From Baffinella frigidus (Eukaryota > Cryptophyceae > Cryptomonadales > Baffinellaceae), in NCBI GenBank assembly GCA_026770585.1, contig MU646322.1:307768-335895 (forward strand): a stretch of 28,128 bases of DNA, given 5' to 3'. Positions 6,801 through 14,200 of this stretch are shown piece after piece. Under the pieces are notes generated by a model. The model was not told the DNA's origin, ran no database searches, and was given only the letters and a program-made list of their open reading frames with translations. Position 1 is the stretch's first letter; the number at the start of each line of letters is the position of its first letter. The position numbers and the translations under genes are program-made.

Positions 6801-9379
6801 AGCCGGTTCGGACAGGTCCAGTCCTGACTCCAAAGTAACACTATCTATCTTCCTACCTATCTATGACGAAAGTTGACGCTGCTGGGGCTAAACCGTCAAC
6901 ATTTGGCGTTGTTTCTTTTTTTTTTGGGGGGGGGCAATGGATGTGAAAATCGCTCTACAGCAGAATCGACAGTGGATTAAAACAGTGTCTTTAGAAGGCG
7001 CTTGTGGCGCAAATGGAGGGGTCCCAACTTAACAGTGAACTCTAGCAATCGATTCGATCTCACCAATTTGGTGGCCCCTACGGTAGGCCATGCGTAGGGA
7101 CATAGGGTCGTTCCTACGGATATCCTGACCGATTCTGATCCACGAAGAATCCCTTCGTAGCCCGCTGAGTGGTTTGACTCACCTCGAAGATCATCCAGTG
7201 CAGCTTCTCGCACACAGGAATGATGCCAAAAGGGCTAGCGCGAATGTGGACGTTTGCGTCTTTCTATTATATGTACCAAAAATCGGCAACTTTAGCGGAG
7301 GAATCAAGCAAGTCATAGGGCGAATTAACTTAAGGAAACCTAACGCGAAGCTAATCCGGAATTACCATCCACCCGCTATAGCGGCTGAAAGGCAATTCCG
7401 TTGAGCCCTTCCGCATAGTGAAGGGTGTAGGGTTAAGGTTGACTTACCACAAAGAGCATCCAGTGCAGCTTGTCGCACACAGAAATGATGGGTCAAGGAG
7501 CGCGACGGTGGACGTTTGCGTCTTTCTAGTATCTGTACCACAAATCGGCCACTTTTGCGGAGAAATTAAGCAGTCCCTAGGGAAAAACAACTTTTGGAAG
7601 CGGTTTGACTTACCACGAAGAGCATCCAGTGCAGCTTGTCGCACACAGGAATGAAGATGTAGTCCTTTGAAAGGATGCCAAACGGGCTAGCAGGAATTCG
7701 GACGTTTGTGTCTTTCTATTATTTGTACCACACATCGGCCACTTATGGGGAGAAGTTGAGCAAGTCCTGTGGGAAATAAACTTTTGGAAGCGGTTTGACT
7801 TACCACGAAGAGCATCCAGTGCAGCCTGTCGCACACTGGAATGAAGATGTAGTCCTTTGAAAGGATGTCTACCTGTTGGGGTTGGGGGTTGAGGATTTAG
7901 GGTTTGGGGTTTGGGGTTTGGGGTTTGGGGTTTGGGGTTTGGGGTTAAGGGTTTAGGGTTTGGGGTTCGGGGTTCGGTGTTTAGTGTTTAGTGTTTAGGG
8001 TTTCGGGTTTCGGGTTTCGGGTTAATGGTTAATGGTTTATGATTTGGTGCTCAGGGTTTCGTGTTTAGAGGGGTCATAGTCACAGAGATAGTGATTTGGT
8101 CCACCAATTCGGTGAGACGAGGTTCGTTCTCACTCCAAAGTTGACGGATTTGTACCGCAACCCCAGCACGTCAACTTCAGAACAGTCCCTCAACCCGACC
8201 GAAGCAGAGCTACTACGCAGGAGGGCTAGATGCGCGGTTGGCGGATAGAATACCTTGCCTTGCGGTTATGGCAGCGTCAGGTCAATGATGTGTGGGCATT
8301 CCCTGCAACTTCTGCCATTTTCAAGGAAAAATAGTAGAAAGACGCAGGGCGTAAAATGACATTTAGCTCTCGCGCGTAACAAGTAAGAACCCGCGGCGCA
8401 CAAACCCAAATACCGCCTTCGAAAGGCTCCTTCCATGCGCTCACTCTGGGAGAACGACTGCTGAGTGAGCTTGGCGGGATGTCAACTTTAGAATAATTCT
8501 CAACCCACTTCAAGTGAAGCAGAGCTTGCACAAACCCCCAGTAGCCACCCGAACCAGACGGGTTGAAGTACATCGTTTTTTTCACCATACCATAAAAATT
8601 TCAGCCTTTGTCATCTGTGAAATTTAGTACAGGTAGCCAGATCGATCTGGTAAATTTCGGGTGGCTGGAGGTACGTGATTTTGTGCTAGCCACTCGAGGC
8701 TGGAAAGAGGGAGAATGTACCCCCTTCGAGAAGCGAATCGCCCCCTCCACGCGCTCCTTTGCACCAAGCGACTGCTGGGCGAGCTTGGCGTGGAGGAATG
8801 ACGAGAAGATGTGCATGCGCTTCGCTGTGTCGGGCGCCATTTTGGTCGTAATGAACCTGCGCCGACAGGCTTGGCGTTGGGAGGGGTTCCGGATACGTGT
8901 TGGAACCTCTCTTTCGGTTCGGCGTGGTGTTTCTCCTACCCGTCCGTGCGCCACAAGCTGGTCTCCCTGAAACATGGTGAATGACCATGCGCGAGGGAGA
9001 GGGAGATCACATAAGCATGCCTCCAACTCAGGCCGTAAAGGGGCTTGTTCTCGGATTCGGACCCAACGCTACTGGTCACAAAGCAAAGGGACCGCACGAA
9101 CCTGCACATAAAGTCCACCAGCGAGTCGTTCAAGAACTCCCCCTCGTTCAGCCTTTCGACGTCCCCCAGCGTGATCGTCACCGCATCCGCGTCGCCCGGA
9201 GGGTAGCTGAGCACCTCGGTGTGTCTCCCTCCCCGCGAACCCCTGATCTCCAGTTGCCTGCGGGTCACCCTCGCACCCGCCCAGGCGCCACCAGCCCGGC
9301 CGCCGGACTCCCCCGTCTCCTGAACCTCCTCATCGTCCCCCGTGAGGTCCACGAAACCCTTGTCGCGCCCGGGAGGCAT
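70..9379 (-). CDS. Ulp2/SENP6-like SUMO protease (C48 family), 13 exons, runs off left edge
   Basis: Whole-gene entry; exons follow. Family C48 cysteine proteases cut SUMO from proteins or mature its precursor. I spliced the gene by hand: every junction is GT-AG and all phases agree, giving about 387 residues before the window edge. The N-terminus has a SIM-like VDLTGDDEE. The catalytic domain runs from about residue 65 (EFLNDSLVDF) through RMHIFSSFLHAKL, KDYIFIPVCDRLHWMLF (His156), PCILQFNSLK, PCPQQ (Gln239, oxyanion) to ENDYDCGIFLLQN (Cys245). The alignment I recall is closest to SENP6/Ulp2. The residue where the family has catalytic Asp is Asn189. Start is ATG 9377-9379; an in-frame ATG at 9517 is less likely because it lies only 26 bp from the divergent gene's ATG. 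Family call is strong; exact C-terminal exons are less certain. Confidence 0.85.
245..288 (-). CDS. SUMO protease exon 12
   Basis: 44 bp, acceptor accag|GA, donor CAG|gtaacc. The split codon G|GA gives GHFGNAFEPFSGQGQ in the phase left by exon 11, ending in phase 0. Confidence 0.5.
621..698 (-). CDS. SUMO protease exon 11 (basic then acidic tail)
   Basis: 78 bp, acceptor aagcag|GC, donor CGCG|gtctag. In the phase set by exon 10 it reads (G)KRKRYLAGQAGGKAEADKAD then SDDER. KRKR could serve as a nuclear localisation signal (inference). The first 12 codons occur in at least five head copies upstream. Confidence 0.55.
766..1463 (-). pseudogene. Array of head copies of exon 11
   Basis: Head copies (GCAAGCGCAAGCGGTAT core, mostly after an AG) lie near 1441-1463 (interrupted by a MITE, resuming at 1266), 1078-1104, 915-930, 890-915 and 766-803, separated by TTTAGGG tracts and a repeated GGGAATTCCCTCGTGCCTC unit. 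All are upstream in sense of the intact exon 11. Confidence 0.6.
1269..1438. mobile_element. MITE, GAGCGCTGTGCAGAGAAG termini, TA duplication
   Basis: Near-perfect terminal inverted repeats of about 26 bp (GAGCGCTGTGCAGAGAAGTT...), plus an inner inverted ATTGGAGCCATTTTGTC. Flanked by TA on both sides. Related head copies of exon 11 nearby have the uninterrupted site GATACCGC, so insertion at TA is directly visible. Confidence 0.9.
1593..1893 (-). pseudogene. Three tail copies of exon 10
   Basis: Copies of the exon 10 tail (core GCGGACGGCGCGTT..ACTCGTC) at 1858-1893, 1721-1773 and 1593-1623, each ending at a GT: gtgaac, gtacgg and gttaat. The first is next to the 1899-2042 MITE. Confidence 0.65.
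1899..2042. mobile_element. MITE, AAGATAACTGAATCAGTTCC termini, copy 1
   Basis: Inverted repeats of about 28 bp starting TCATCTCG.AAGATAAC. AT-rich interior with AATTAGG motifs. Second copy at 5541-5679. Confidence 0.9.
2125..2188 (-). CDS. SUMO protease exon 10 (C-terminal extension)
   Basis: 64 bp, acceptor accag|GAG, donor ACACAG|gtgaac. Reads EQILHGHPTADGAFTSSPAD then T, leaving phase 1, which exon 11 needs. Tail copies with the same donor follow, as for other exons of this gene. Read without the donor it reaches a TAG at 2081-2083; this is the alternative 3' end. Confidence 0.55.
2340..2405 (-). CDS. SUMO protease exon 9
   Basis: 66 bp, acceptor ttcag|GTG, donor CAG|gtaaac, phase 0. 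Reads VYDSRDIRSKRSLFRDQLDQ then LQ, resembling the C-terminal (I)..(K)R..I..L..L helix of Ulp domains. Confidence 0.75.
2537..2593 (-). pseudogene. Head copy of exon 9
   Basis: Upstream of exon 9 in sense. Reads VYDIRSKGSAFRDQLEQLQ, has AG before GTG but no GT donor after CTCCAAAG, and lacks 9 nt present in the intact exon. Confidence 0.7.
2789..3581 (-). pseudogene. Array of five tail copies of exon 8
   Basis: Tail copies of exon 8 (core GCCCGCGAGGATTTCGACCT) lie at 3526-3581, 3415-3440, 3263-3302, about 3173-3205 and 2789-2842. Three keep a GT donor (gtaagc, gtgcgg, gtacgt). The others have lost it. They are separated by degenerate telomere repeats and one MITE (2937-3145). Confidence 0.7.
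2937..3145. mobile_element. MITE, CCACTCGAGGCTGGAAGTGG termini, copy 1
   Basis: 209 bp with inverted CCACTCGAGGCTGGAAGTGG ends and a central palindrome ACTGGGGGAACTCCCCCAGT. Flanked by TA. Confidence 0.9.
3685..3762 (-). CDS. SUMO protease exon 8
   Basis: 78 bp, acceptor aacag|GTC, donor CAC|gtacgt, phase 0. Reads VITAPLPPMEELMAKQNARE then DFDLSH. It is the intact member of at least seven copies between 2789 and 4013. Confidence 0.75.
3786..3902 (+). repeat. GA microsatellites
   Basis: (GA)n at 3784-3822 and 3850-3888, split by CCTTTGTTACTACCACTTGA. Another is at 11209-11285. Confidence 0.95.
3970..4013 (-). pseudogene. Head copy of exon 8
   Basis: Starts with the same acceptor (aacag|GTCATC) and follows exon 8 through CCGCCCATGGAG, then diverges into repeat. 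It lies upstream of the intact exon in sense. Confidence 0.7.
4243..4293 (-). CDS. SUMO protease exon 7 (catalytic Cys)
   Basis: 51 bp, acceptor gccag|GAA, donor ATG|gtcaaa, phase 0. Reads ENDYDCGIFLLQNLSHM, the C48 signature N..DCG(V/I)F with nucleophile Cys245. Confidence 0.9.
4760..4920 (+). repeat. GCTCTTTTGGTTTA minisatellite
   Basis: Five or more degenerate units of AGCTCTTTTGGTTTACG with variable spacing, in intron 6 of the SUMO protease. Confidence 0.7.
4929..5025 (-). CDS. SUMO protease exon 6 (Lys/Gly-rich loop and oxyanion Gln)
   Basis: 97 bp, acceptor ctacag|C, donor CAG|gttcga. Reads ALWEKKHGKGKGKGLFAKQ and ends IFNAPCPQQ, the conserved P.(V)PQQ before the catalytic Cys. Gln239 is six residues before Cys245, the spacing of Ulp1. 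Confidence 0.85.
5060..5140 (+). repeat. Homogeneous TTTCGGG array
   Basis: About ten near-perfect GGGTTTC units right upstream (in sense) of exon 6. A local variant that has been amplified as a block. Confidence 0.9.
5218..5364. mobile_element. Inverted-repeat element, GGTCGGATAGCGAGGGGGC termini
   Basis: About 40-bp arms (5218-5257 and 5327-5364) around a unique 70-bp centre. It abuts the next MITE directly. Confidence 0.8.
5364..5513. mobile_element. MITE, CCACACAGCGG termini, copy 1
   Basis: 150 bp with ends CCACACAGCGGGCTACGA.GGGATT. The interior has CCTACGGTAGG and CCTACGGATAAGG motifs shared by the other copies. Confidence 0.9.
5541..5679. mobile_element. MITE, AAGATAACTGAATCAGTTCC termini, copy 2
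   Basis: Same termini as 1899-2042 and the same interior in inverted order. A degenerate relative of one end is at 25765-25792. Confidence 0.9.
5891..5933 (-). CDS. SUMO protease exon 5
   Basis: 43 bp, acceptor ggaccag|GT, donor ATCTG|gtcagc. With split codons at both ends it reads C-NRPDVGKRIRNYI-C, the helix after the catalytic acid (compare LREYL in SENP6). The length fits both split phases exactly. Confidence 0.8.
6340..6555 (+). repeat. TTTAGGG array, nearly perfect
   Basis: About 30 units, mostly exact GGGTTTA. It starts two bases after the donor of exon 4. Confidence 0.95.
6558..6651 (-). CDS. SUMO protease exon 4 (position of the catalytic Asp, here Asn)
   Basis: Acceptor ggttgcag|GTG, donor AAAT|gtccta, 94 bp. 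Joined to exon 3 it reads HWMLFV-VLFPSLQTPL, matching SENP6-type HW.LAVI.FP. It continues TVPCILQFNSLK, equivalent to RPCILILDSLK in SENP6. The Asp of the triad is AAT (Asn) here. No second copy of this exon was seen. Confidence 0.85.
7183..7227 (-). pseudogene. Tail copy 3 of the catalytic His exon
   Basis: Repeats IIPVCEKLHWMIFE followed by gtgagtcaaacc. It is the most diverged of the three tail copies and abuts the right end of a CCACACAGCGG-type MITE. Confidence 0.7.
7448..7492 (-). pseudogene. Tail copy 2 of the catalytic His exon
   Basis: Repeats ISVCDKLHWMLFV with a strong gtaagtcaa donor. Homology starts just upstream at ATCATTTCTG, so the copy is shorter than tail copy 1. Confidence 0.75.
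7614..7677 (-). pseudogene. Tail copy 1 of the catalytic His exon
   Basis: Repeats ILSKDYIFIPVCDKLHWMLFV and the same gtaagtcaaaccgc donor, but the sequence upstream of ATCC differs and there is no CAG acceptor at the original site. A cryptic aaag|GAC exists inside. Lies in intron 3. Confidence 0.75.
7804..7872 (-). CDS. SUMO protease exon 3 (catalytic His exon)
   Basis: Acceptor caacag|GTAGAC, donor GTG|gtaagt; 69 bp, 23 codons. Protein VDILSKDYIFIPVCDRLHW then MLFV is the textbook Ulp segment IF.KDYIF.P....HW with catalytic His156. Phase 0 on both sides. It is the first and only complete one of four copies. Confidence 0.9.
7876..8070 (+). repeat. TTTGGGG/TTTAGGG/TTTCGGG array
   Basis: Immediately upstream in sense of exon 3, so this tract forms the C-rich end of intron 2. 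Confidence 0.9.
8414..8475 (-). pseudogene. Tail copy of exon 2 with its own donor
   Basis: Downstream in sense, the second half of exon 2 is repeated (AKLTQQSF...SERMEGAF) and ends at GGCG|gtattt. No acceptor precedes it. It is a diverged, 5'-truncated copy lying inside intron 2. Confidence 0.7.
8721..8856 (-). CDS. SUMO protease exon 2
   Basis: Acceptor cgcag|G, donor GGGG|gtacat, 136 bp. It contains AKRMHIFSSFLHAKL, matching the Ulp2/SENP6 motif R.HIFSSFFY..L, then ERVEGAIRF, equivalent to the RV..W segment. The tip of a CCACTCGAGGC MITE lies just after the donor. Confidence 0.85.
9102..9379 (-). CDS. SUMO protease exon 1 (N-terminus, SIM-like motif, start of peptidase domain)
   Basis: Codes for 92 codons plus AG. 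It starts MPPGRDKGFVDLTGDDEE, where a hydrophobic VDLT followed by acids resembles a SUMO-interacting motif (inference). It ends ITLGDVERLNEGEFLNDSLV plus DFMC, the conserved opening of Ulp domains (LND.(I/L)(I/V)DF). Donor TGCAG|gttcgt; the split codon AG|G gives Arg with exon 2. Confidence 0.85.
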
Positions 9380-9543
9380 CGCTTGTGCCGCGCTCCCCAC
9401 CCCACTGGCGGCTGAAAAATGGCTCAAAGAAAATTTCGGGGACCTCCGACCCGGGGGAAAGTGGGGGCCGAGCGTGCGTCTGTTCGCCTCCCTCTCCCCG
9501 ATTGATCGCACACACACCCATTCCTGTTCTCCGTGCGCCGCCG
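9380..9543. promoter_or_regulatory. Compact bidirectional promoter region
   Basis: The two predicted start codons are 164 bp apart and divergent, so this segment must hold both 5' UTRs and promoters. It is GC-rich with no obvious TATA box and no telomere-like repeat. The function is inferred from position only. Confidence 0.5.
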
Positions 9544-9900
9544 ATGCCTCGCTCCACGGCCCATGGCGTCGTCGCTTTCCTCCTCCTCACTGCCTCCTCC
9601 TTCACCGTCCCTTCCCCACACGCGCGTGCTGCGCCGGCATTCTGCAGCCCCCCGCTGCTGCACGGACGGGTTGCCGGAGCATCGCCCGTGGAGCAGGGCG
9701 GGCGGCGCGCTACGCTACGGTACGCCCGGGTGTCCGGCGCCGCGCGGCTGGCGCCCCTCGCGTCGGGGCAGGGAGGTGCAGGCGAGGCCCTCCTGGAAGA
9801 GGTCCAGCAGGATGCGTCCACGATCAAGGAGATGCACTTCAAGGAGGAGACCGGCCTGAACGACGCGGTCGCGCGCTGCAGCAGGATCAGCCTCGCTGAT
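9544..9900 (+). CDS. Pseudouridine synthase exon 1 (bipartite plastid leader)
   Basis: 357 bp, 119 codons, donor GAT|gtgacc, phase 0. An early hydrophobic run VVAFLLLTA with a cleavage-like ARA|AP, then an Arg-rich, Ser/Ala-rich stretch, fits signal peptide plus transit peptide. It ends LNDAVARCSRISLAD. The start is the ATG just before the hydrophobic core. Confidence 0.75.
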
Positions 9901-11225
9901 GTGACCCCCAAACCCTACACCCTACACCCTGAACCCTAAACCCTAAACCCTAAACCCTAGACCCTAAATCCTCAACCATAAATCGTAAACCCTAAACCCT
10001 AAACCCTAAACCCTAAACCCTAAACCCTAAACTCCGAACCCTAAATCCAAACCCTAAATCCCAAACCCAAAACCCAAAACCCAAACCTCCAACCCCTCAA
10101 CCCTAAACCCTAAACCCCAAACTCCAAACCCCAAACCCTAAACCCTGAACCCAGACCCCAAACCCCAGACCCCAAACCCTAAACCCTTAACCCTAAACCC
10201 TAAAACCTCAACCCTGAACCCCAAACCCCAAACCCTAATCCAGGCGAACTACCTGATCTTCCTGGGCGCTGTGTTCGTCCGCCCGCTCGGTACCTCACCA
10301 ACCCTCACTGAAAGATAAAATCGTCGATTTTCAGACCTCGGATTTACTCTTACAGACCCCCGAAGGGCGTTGTTATTGTCGAAATGGGCTCCGCGCGGAA
10401 AAAATCGAGGTCAAGTCAGCAACATTTCCTCCATTGTTTTGCCTTTTTGTGTCATCTTATGGGTGGGAGATGCTATTTTGAGATAAAAACCATGCCGAAG
10501 GTAGCACAAAAGCCCATTTTTGGATTTTCCCCTGATTTCCTGACCTGACCTCAATTCCGCGCGAAGGCCATTTCGACAATAACCCAAGTCCCAATCTTGG
10601 TACACAATCAACTTTTGGGAACAGGTATATATCTATCGGTTTGGTCCTTCCGCTTAGCAGCCACGATGCCGATCTTCCCCGGATATCCAGGGACATTTAA
10701 AGCTCCTTACCCAGATTTCATTGCAATCTGTAGCTGAATCGTTGAGATGGACCGTTTCCCAAAGGCGTCGGTGGCTGCTGAGTGGCCACCAGCAATCCGT
10801 AGCAGCTTATCATGGGGTTTCCAAGCCCTTGGCTTTGTACCAGGAATCACGGAAATCCTTGATGGGCCATCTATCTTATCTCAGAAAACGAGTTCTAAAA
10901 CTCGTTTTCTTAAGTCAGTTCCCTTACAATTTTGTCAACTTATGCGGAGAGTAAAGAATAAGTTGACGAATTTGTAGGGGAATTGACTTAAGAAAACGAG
11001 TTTTAGAACTCGTTTTCTGAGATAATATCCACCCCGTCGAAAATGCCGAGGTCGCTAGGGATGTCTTAACTCCAAACTCCACACCCTAAATCTTACACCT
11101 GAAACGCTGAACTCTGTACCAGGCGAGACCAAGTGGGAGCGGAAGGACGAGCCCAGCGTCGTCCCACCTGGGTCTGACGTCAAGGTGTGTGGCCGCACAT
11201 CGAGAGAGCAAGAGAGAGAGCAAGC

Positions 11226-11257
<32 letters not shown>

Positions 11258-14200
11258 CAGAGAAAGAGACGGAGAAAGAGACAGAGAACCGGGTGGTTCT
11301 TCCCCTCAACCGAACAGCGGGCTACGAAGGGATCTTCGGCCCGATTCCGACCGACTTTCCGTTACCTTATCCGTAGGAACCCCCGTGTCTCCTTACGGTA
11401 TTGCCTACCGTACAGTCTTCGTTACGGAAGCGTCCAGCCCTGAAACCTGTTTTTGGACCTGAAGCGGATCAAATCGCCCCTACCTCACCCCCTTTTTTGA
11501 TTTTGTACCCCCCTTTTAGACTTTTTTGGAGCGTAGAGGCGATTTGAGCCGCTTCAGGGCCCAGCGAAGCGTCCAGAGCTCGACGCTTGCGAAACCAGTC
11601 TATGGATCATCCAATTCCGGGTTATTCAAGAAATCCCTTTGTAGTCCGCTGAGTGGTTCAGGTTTAGGGGCTAGCCCATCGAAAAGGATTCTCGATGTGA
11701 AAACGATGAGAAAGCCCGCTCTGTGGGAGCGGAAGGCCGAGCCCAGCTTTGACCCGACCGGGTCTGACGTCAAGGTGAGAAGATTTAGGGTTTAGGGGTT
11801 GGGTTCAGGGTTCAGGGTTGAGGGTTGAGGGTTTAGACTTTTTGGTTTTGGGGTTATGGTTTCGGCTTTAGAGTTTAGGCGTTGACATTGATGGTTTAGG
11901 GTTTGGGTGTTGGGTTTGACCCGGTCCGATACCCGAAACCAGAAACTCGACCCGAACCCCGAAACCCTGATCGACAAACACATGTCAACCCCAACCTCCT
12001 CACAGGTGTACACAGAACCGCGGCGCTTTCCGGCATGCGCAGTGGATTGGAAGAAGCGGCTGCTTTCGCTGCACCCGGATTTTGCCGTCATCGACAAGCC
12101 CCCTGTCCTCCCGTGCCAGGTACCCTGAACCCTTACCCGAAACTTGGAACCCGGAACCCGGAACCCCGGAATCCGAAACCTGGAACCCGGATCCCGGAAC
12201 CTGGAACCCGAATCCCGGATCCTGAACTTCTAACCCTAAACCCTAAATCCTGAACCCAAATCATTACACCCTCAAACCTAAGCCCTAAACACCCTCGCAG
12301 GCCGTGGAGAGCAACTCTCTGGAAACCGCGCCCGCCTGCGCCCAGGCAGGCCTCGGTACTCCCTCTCTCTTTGCACCCTAAACCCTCAGCAAGAGACCTT
12401 TCTGGGGGTTTTCCACATCAAACCCCAAACCCCAAACCCCAAACCCCAAAACCCGAACCCTAAGCACTAAACCCTGAACCCTGAACCTACACTTTTCACT
12501 CTAAACTCTAAACCGCTGAGAGCAACTCTCTGGAACACGCGCCCGCGTGCGCTCAGGCGGGCCTCGGTAATTAAACCCAAAACACTAAACCCAAAACCCA
12601 AAACCCAAAACCCAAAACCCAAAACCCAAAACAAAAAAAACCTAAACCCCAAACCCCAAACCCAAACCCCAAAACCCAAGTCAAACCCCGAATCCCAAAA
12701 CCGCCTGCGCCCAGGCCGGTCTTGGTAGCCCTTATCCCCAAACCCTAAACCTTAAACCCTAAACCCTAAACTCAAAACCCTAAACCCCAAACCACAAACC
12801 CCACACCCCAATTAAACCCAAACCTCAAACCCCAAATAAACCCAATGCAAAACCTTAATAAAACCTCAAAAAACCTAAAAACCCCTACATAAACCCTAAA
12901 TAAACCCTACATAAACCCTACATAAACCCTACATAAACCCTAAACCCTAAATACTAAATACTAAATACCAAACACTTAACCTTGGCAGGCTTGGGGCGGC
13001 TCTATCTCGCGCACCGCCTCGACGCCGCTGCGGAGGGGGTGCGCATAAACCCCTAAACCCCAAACCCTAAACCATAAACCATAAACCATAAACCATAAAC
13101 CATAAACCCTGAAACCCTAAACCCTATACCCCAAACCCTAAACCCTGAACCCTAAACCCTAAAACCTAAACCCTCAACACTAAACCCTAAACCCTCAACC
13201 CTAATCCCTAAACACTAAACCCTACGTCCTAAATCCTAAACCTAAACCTGAAACCCAAAACTCTAAACCCTAAACCCTAAACCCTAAACCCCAAACCCTA
13301 AACCCTAAACCCTAAACCCTAAACCTTAAACCTAAACCCGAAACCCTAATCCCTAAACCTTAAACCCTATAGGTTCTGGTGCTTGCGCGGACGCGCGGCG
13401 CGCTCTCGCGCTTCACCAAGTGGCAGCAGGTTTCCTAAACCCTAAAACCCAAATACTTTGCCACAAACCCTCAACCATGAAAGCTACACCCTAAACCCTA
13501 AACCCTACGCTTCACCAAGTGGCAGCAGGTTCCCTTCCGAACCCAAACCCTGAAAGATAACCCCTCAACCCTAAACCCCAGACCCTAGGTTCTTCCCTAA
13601 CCCTCACACGCTGAACGATAAACCCTAAACCCTAAACCCTAAACCCTAAACCCTAAACCCTAAACCCCAACCCCCAAACCCCAAACCCCAAACCCCAACC
13701 TCACACACCNNNNNNNNNNACCCCACACCCCACCCTAACATTTGTCTCGAAACAGGAGGGTAAGCTGATCCGCAAGGAGTACCGTGCCCTGACCGTCGGA
13801 ACCCCTGCGGTCGGCACGTTGGAGCATTTCCTGTCTGAACCCTAAACCCTATAGGGTTTACTCAACCCCTCCACCCTATAGGGTTTAGGTAACCTCTGAA
13901 ACCTATATGGTTTAGGTAAACCCCACACACCCTAACAGGAGGGTAAGCTGATCCGCAAGGAGTATCGTGCCCTGACCGTCGGAACCCCAGCGGTTGGCAA
14001 GTTGGAGCATTTCCTCTCTCCGTCCACCCGTGGCCCGGTGCGCATCTCCAACTTCTTTTATTACCCTCAGAAAGGACCTCGATGATACTCGAGAGGCCCC
14101 TAAGCCTTGCGAAAAGCGATCAACCTTATCTCAGAAAACGAGTTCTAAAACTCGTTTTCTTAAGTCAATTCTCCTACAAATTTGTCAACTTATGCGGATA

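Larger units (their letters stand above)
6652..7803. mobile_element. Intron 3 of SUMO protease bounded by ~105-bp inverted repeats
   Basis: The intron starts (sense) gtaagtcaaaccgcttccaaaag and ends cttttggaggcggttgcag. Those ends are the tips of long inverted repeats, 7695-7803 and 6652-6753 (shared AAGTGGCCGAT.TGTGGTACA, AGAAAGAC(G/A)CAAACGTCCGAATT). Extra copies of the arm follow each exon 3 tail copy, and one lies at 6050-6150. This is the structure of a transposon-derived (introner-like) intron. Confidence 0.7.
12120..13755 (+). repeat. CCCTAAA-family repeats filling introns 4-7
   Basis: Between the exons nearly everything is CCCTAAA, CCCAAAA (12590-12632), CCCTACATAAA (12886-12940), CATAAAC (13068-13106) and exact CCCTAAA (13620-13670). 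Confidence 0.95.

Noticed and set aside
8936-9911. Long overlapping ORFs on the opposite strands of both first exons (for example 9330-9911 minus, 8981-9415 plus)
   Set aside because: They are GC-rich shadows of the two first exons and show no family motif, whereas the chosen frames join in phase with motif-bearing exons.
14038-14083. Exon 8 extending through VRISNFFYYPQKGPR
   Set aside because: The frame ends at TGA within 45 bp and no donor follows before the MITE; splicing at CCCG|gtgcgc keeps the frame into exon 9.
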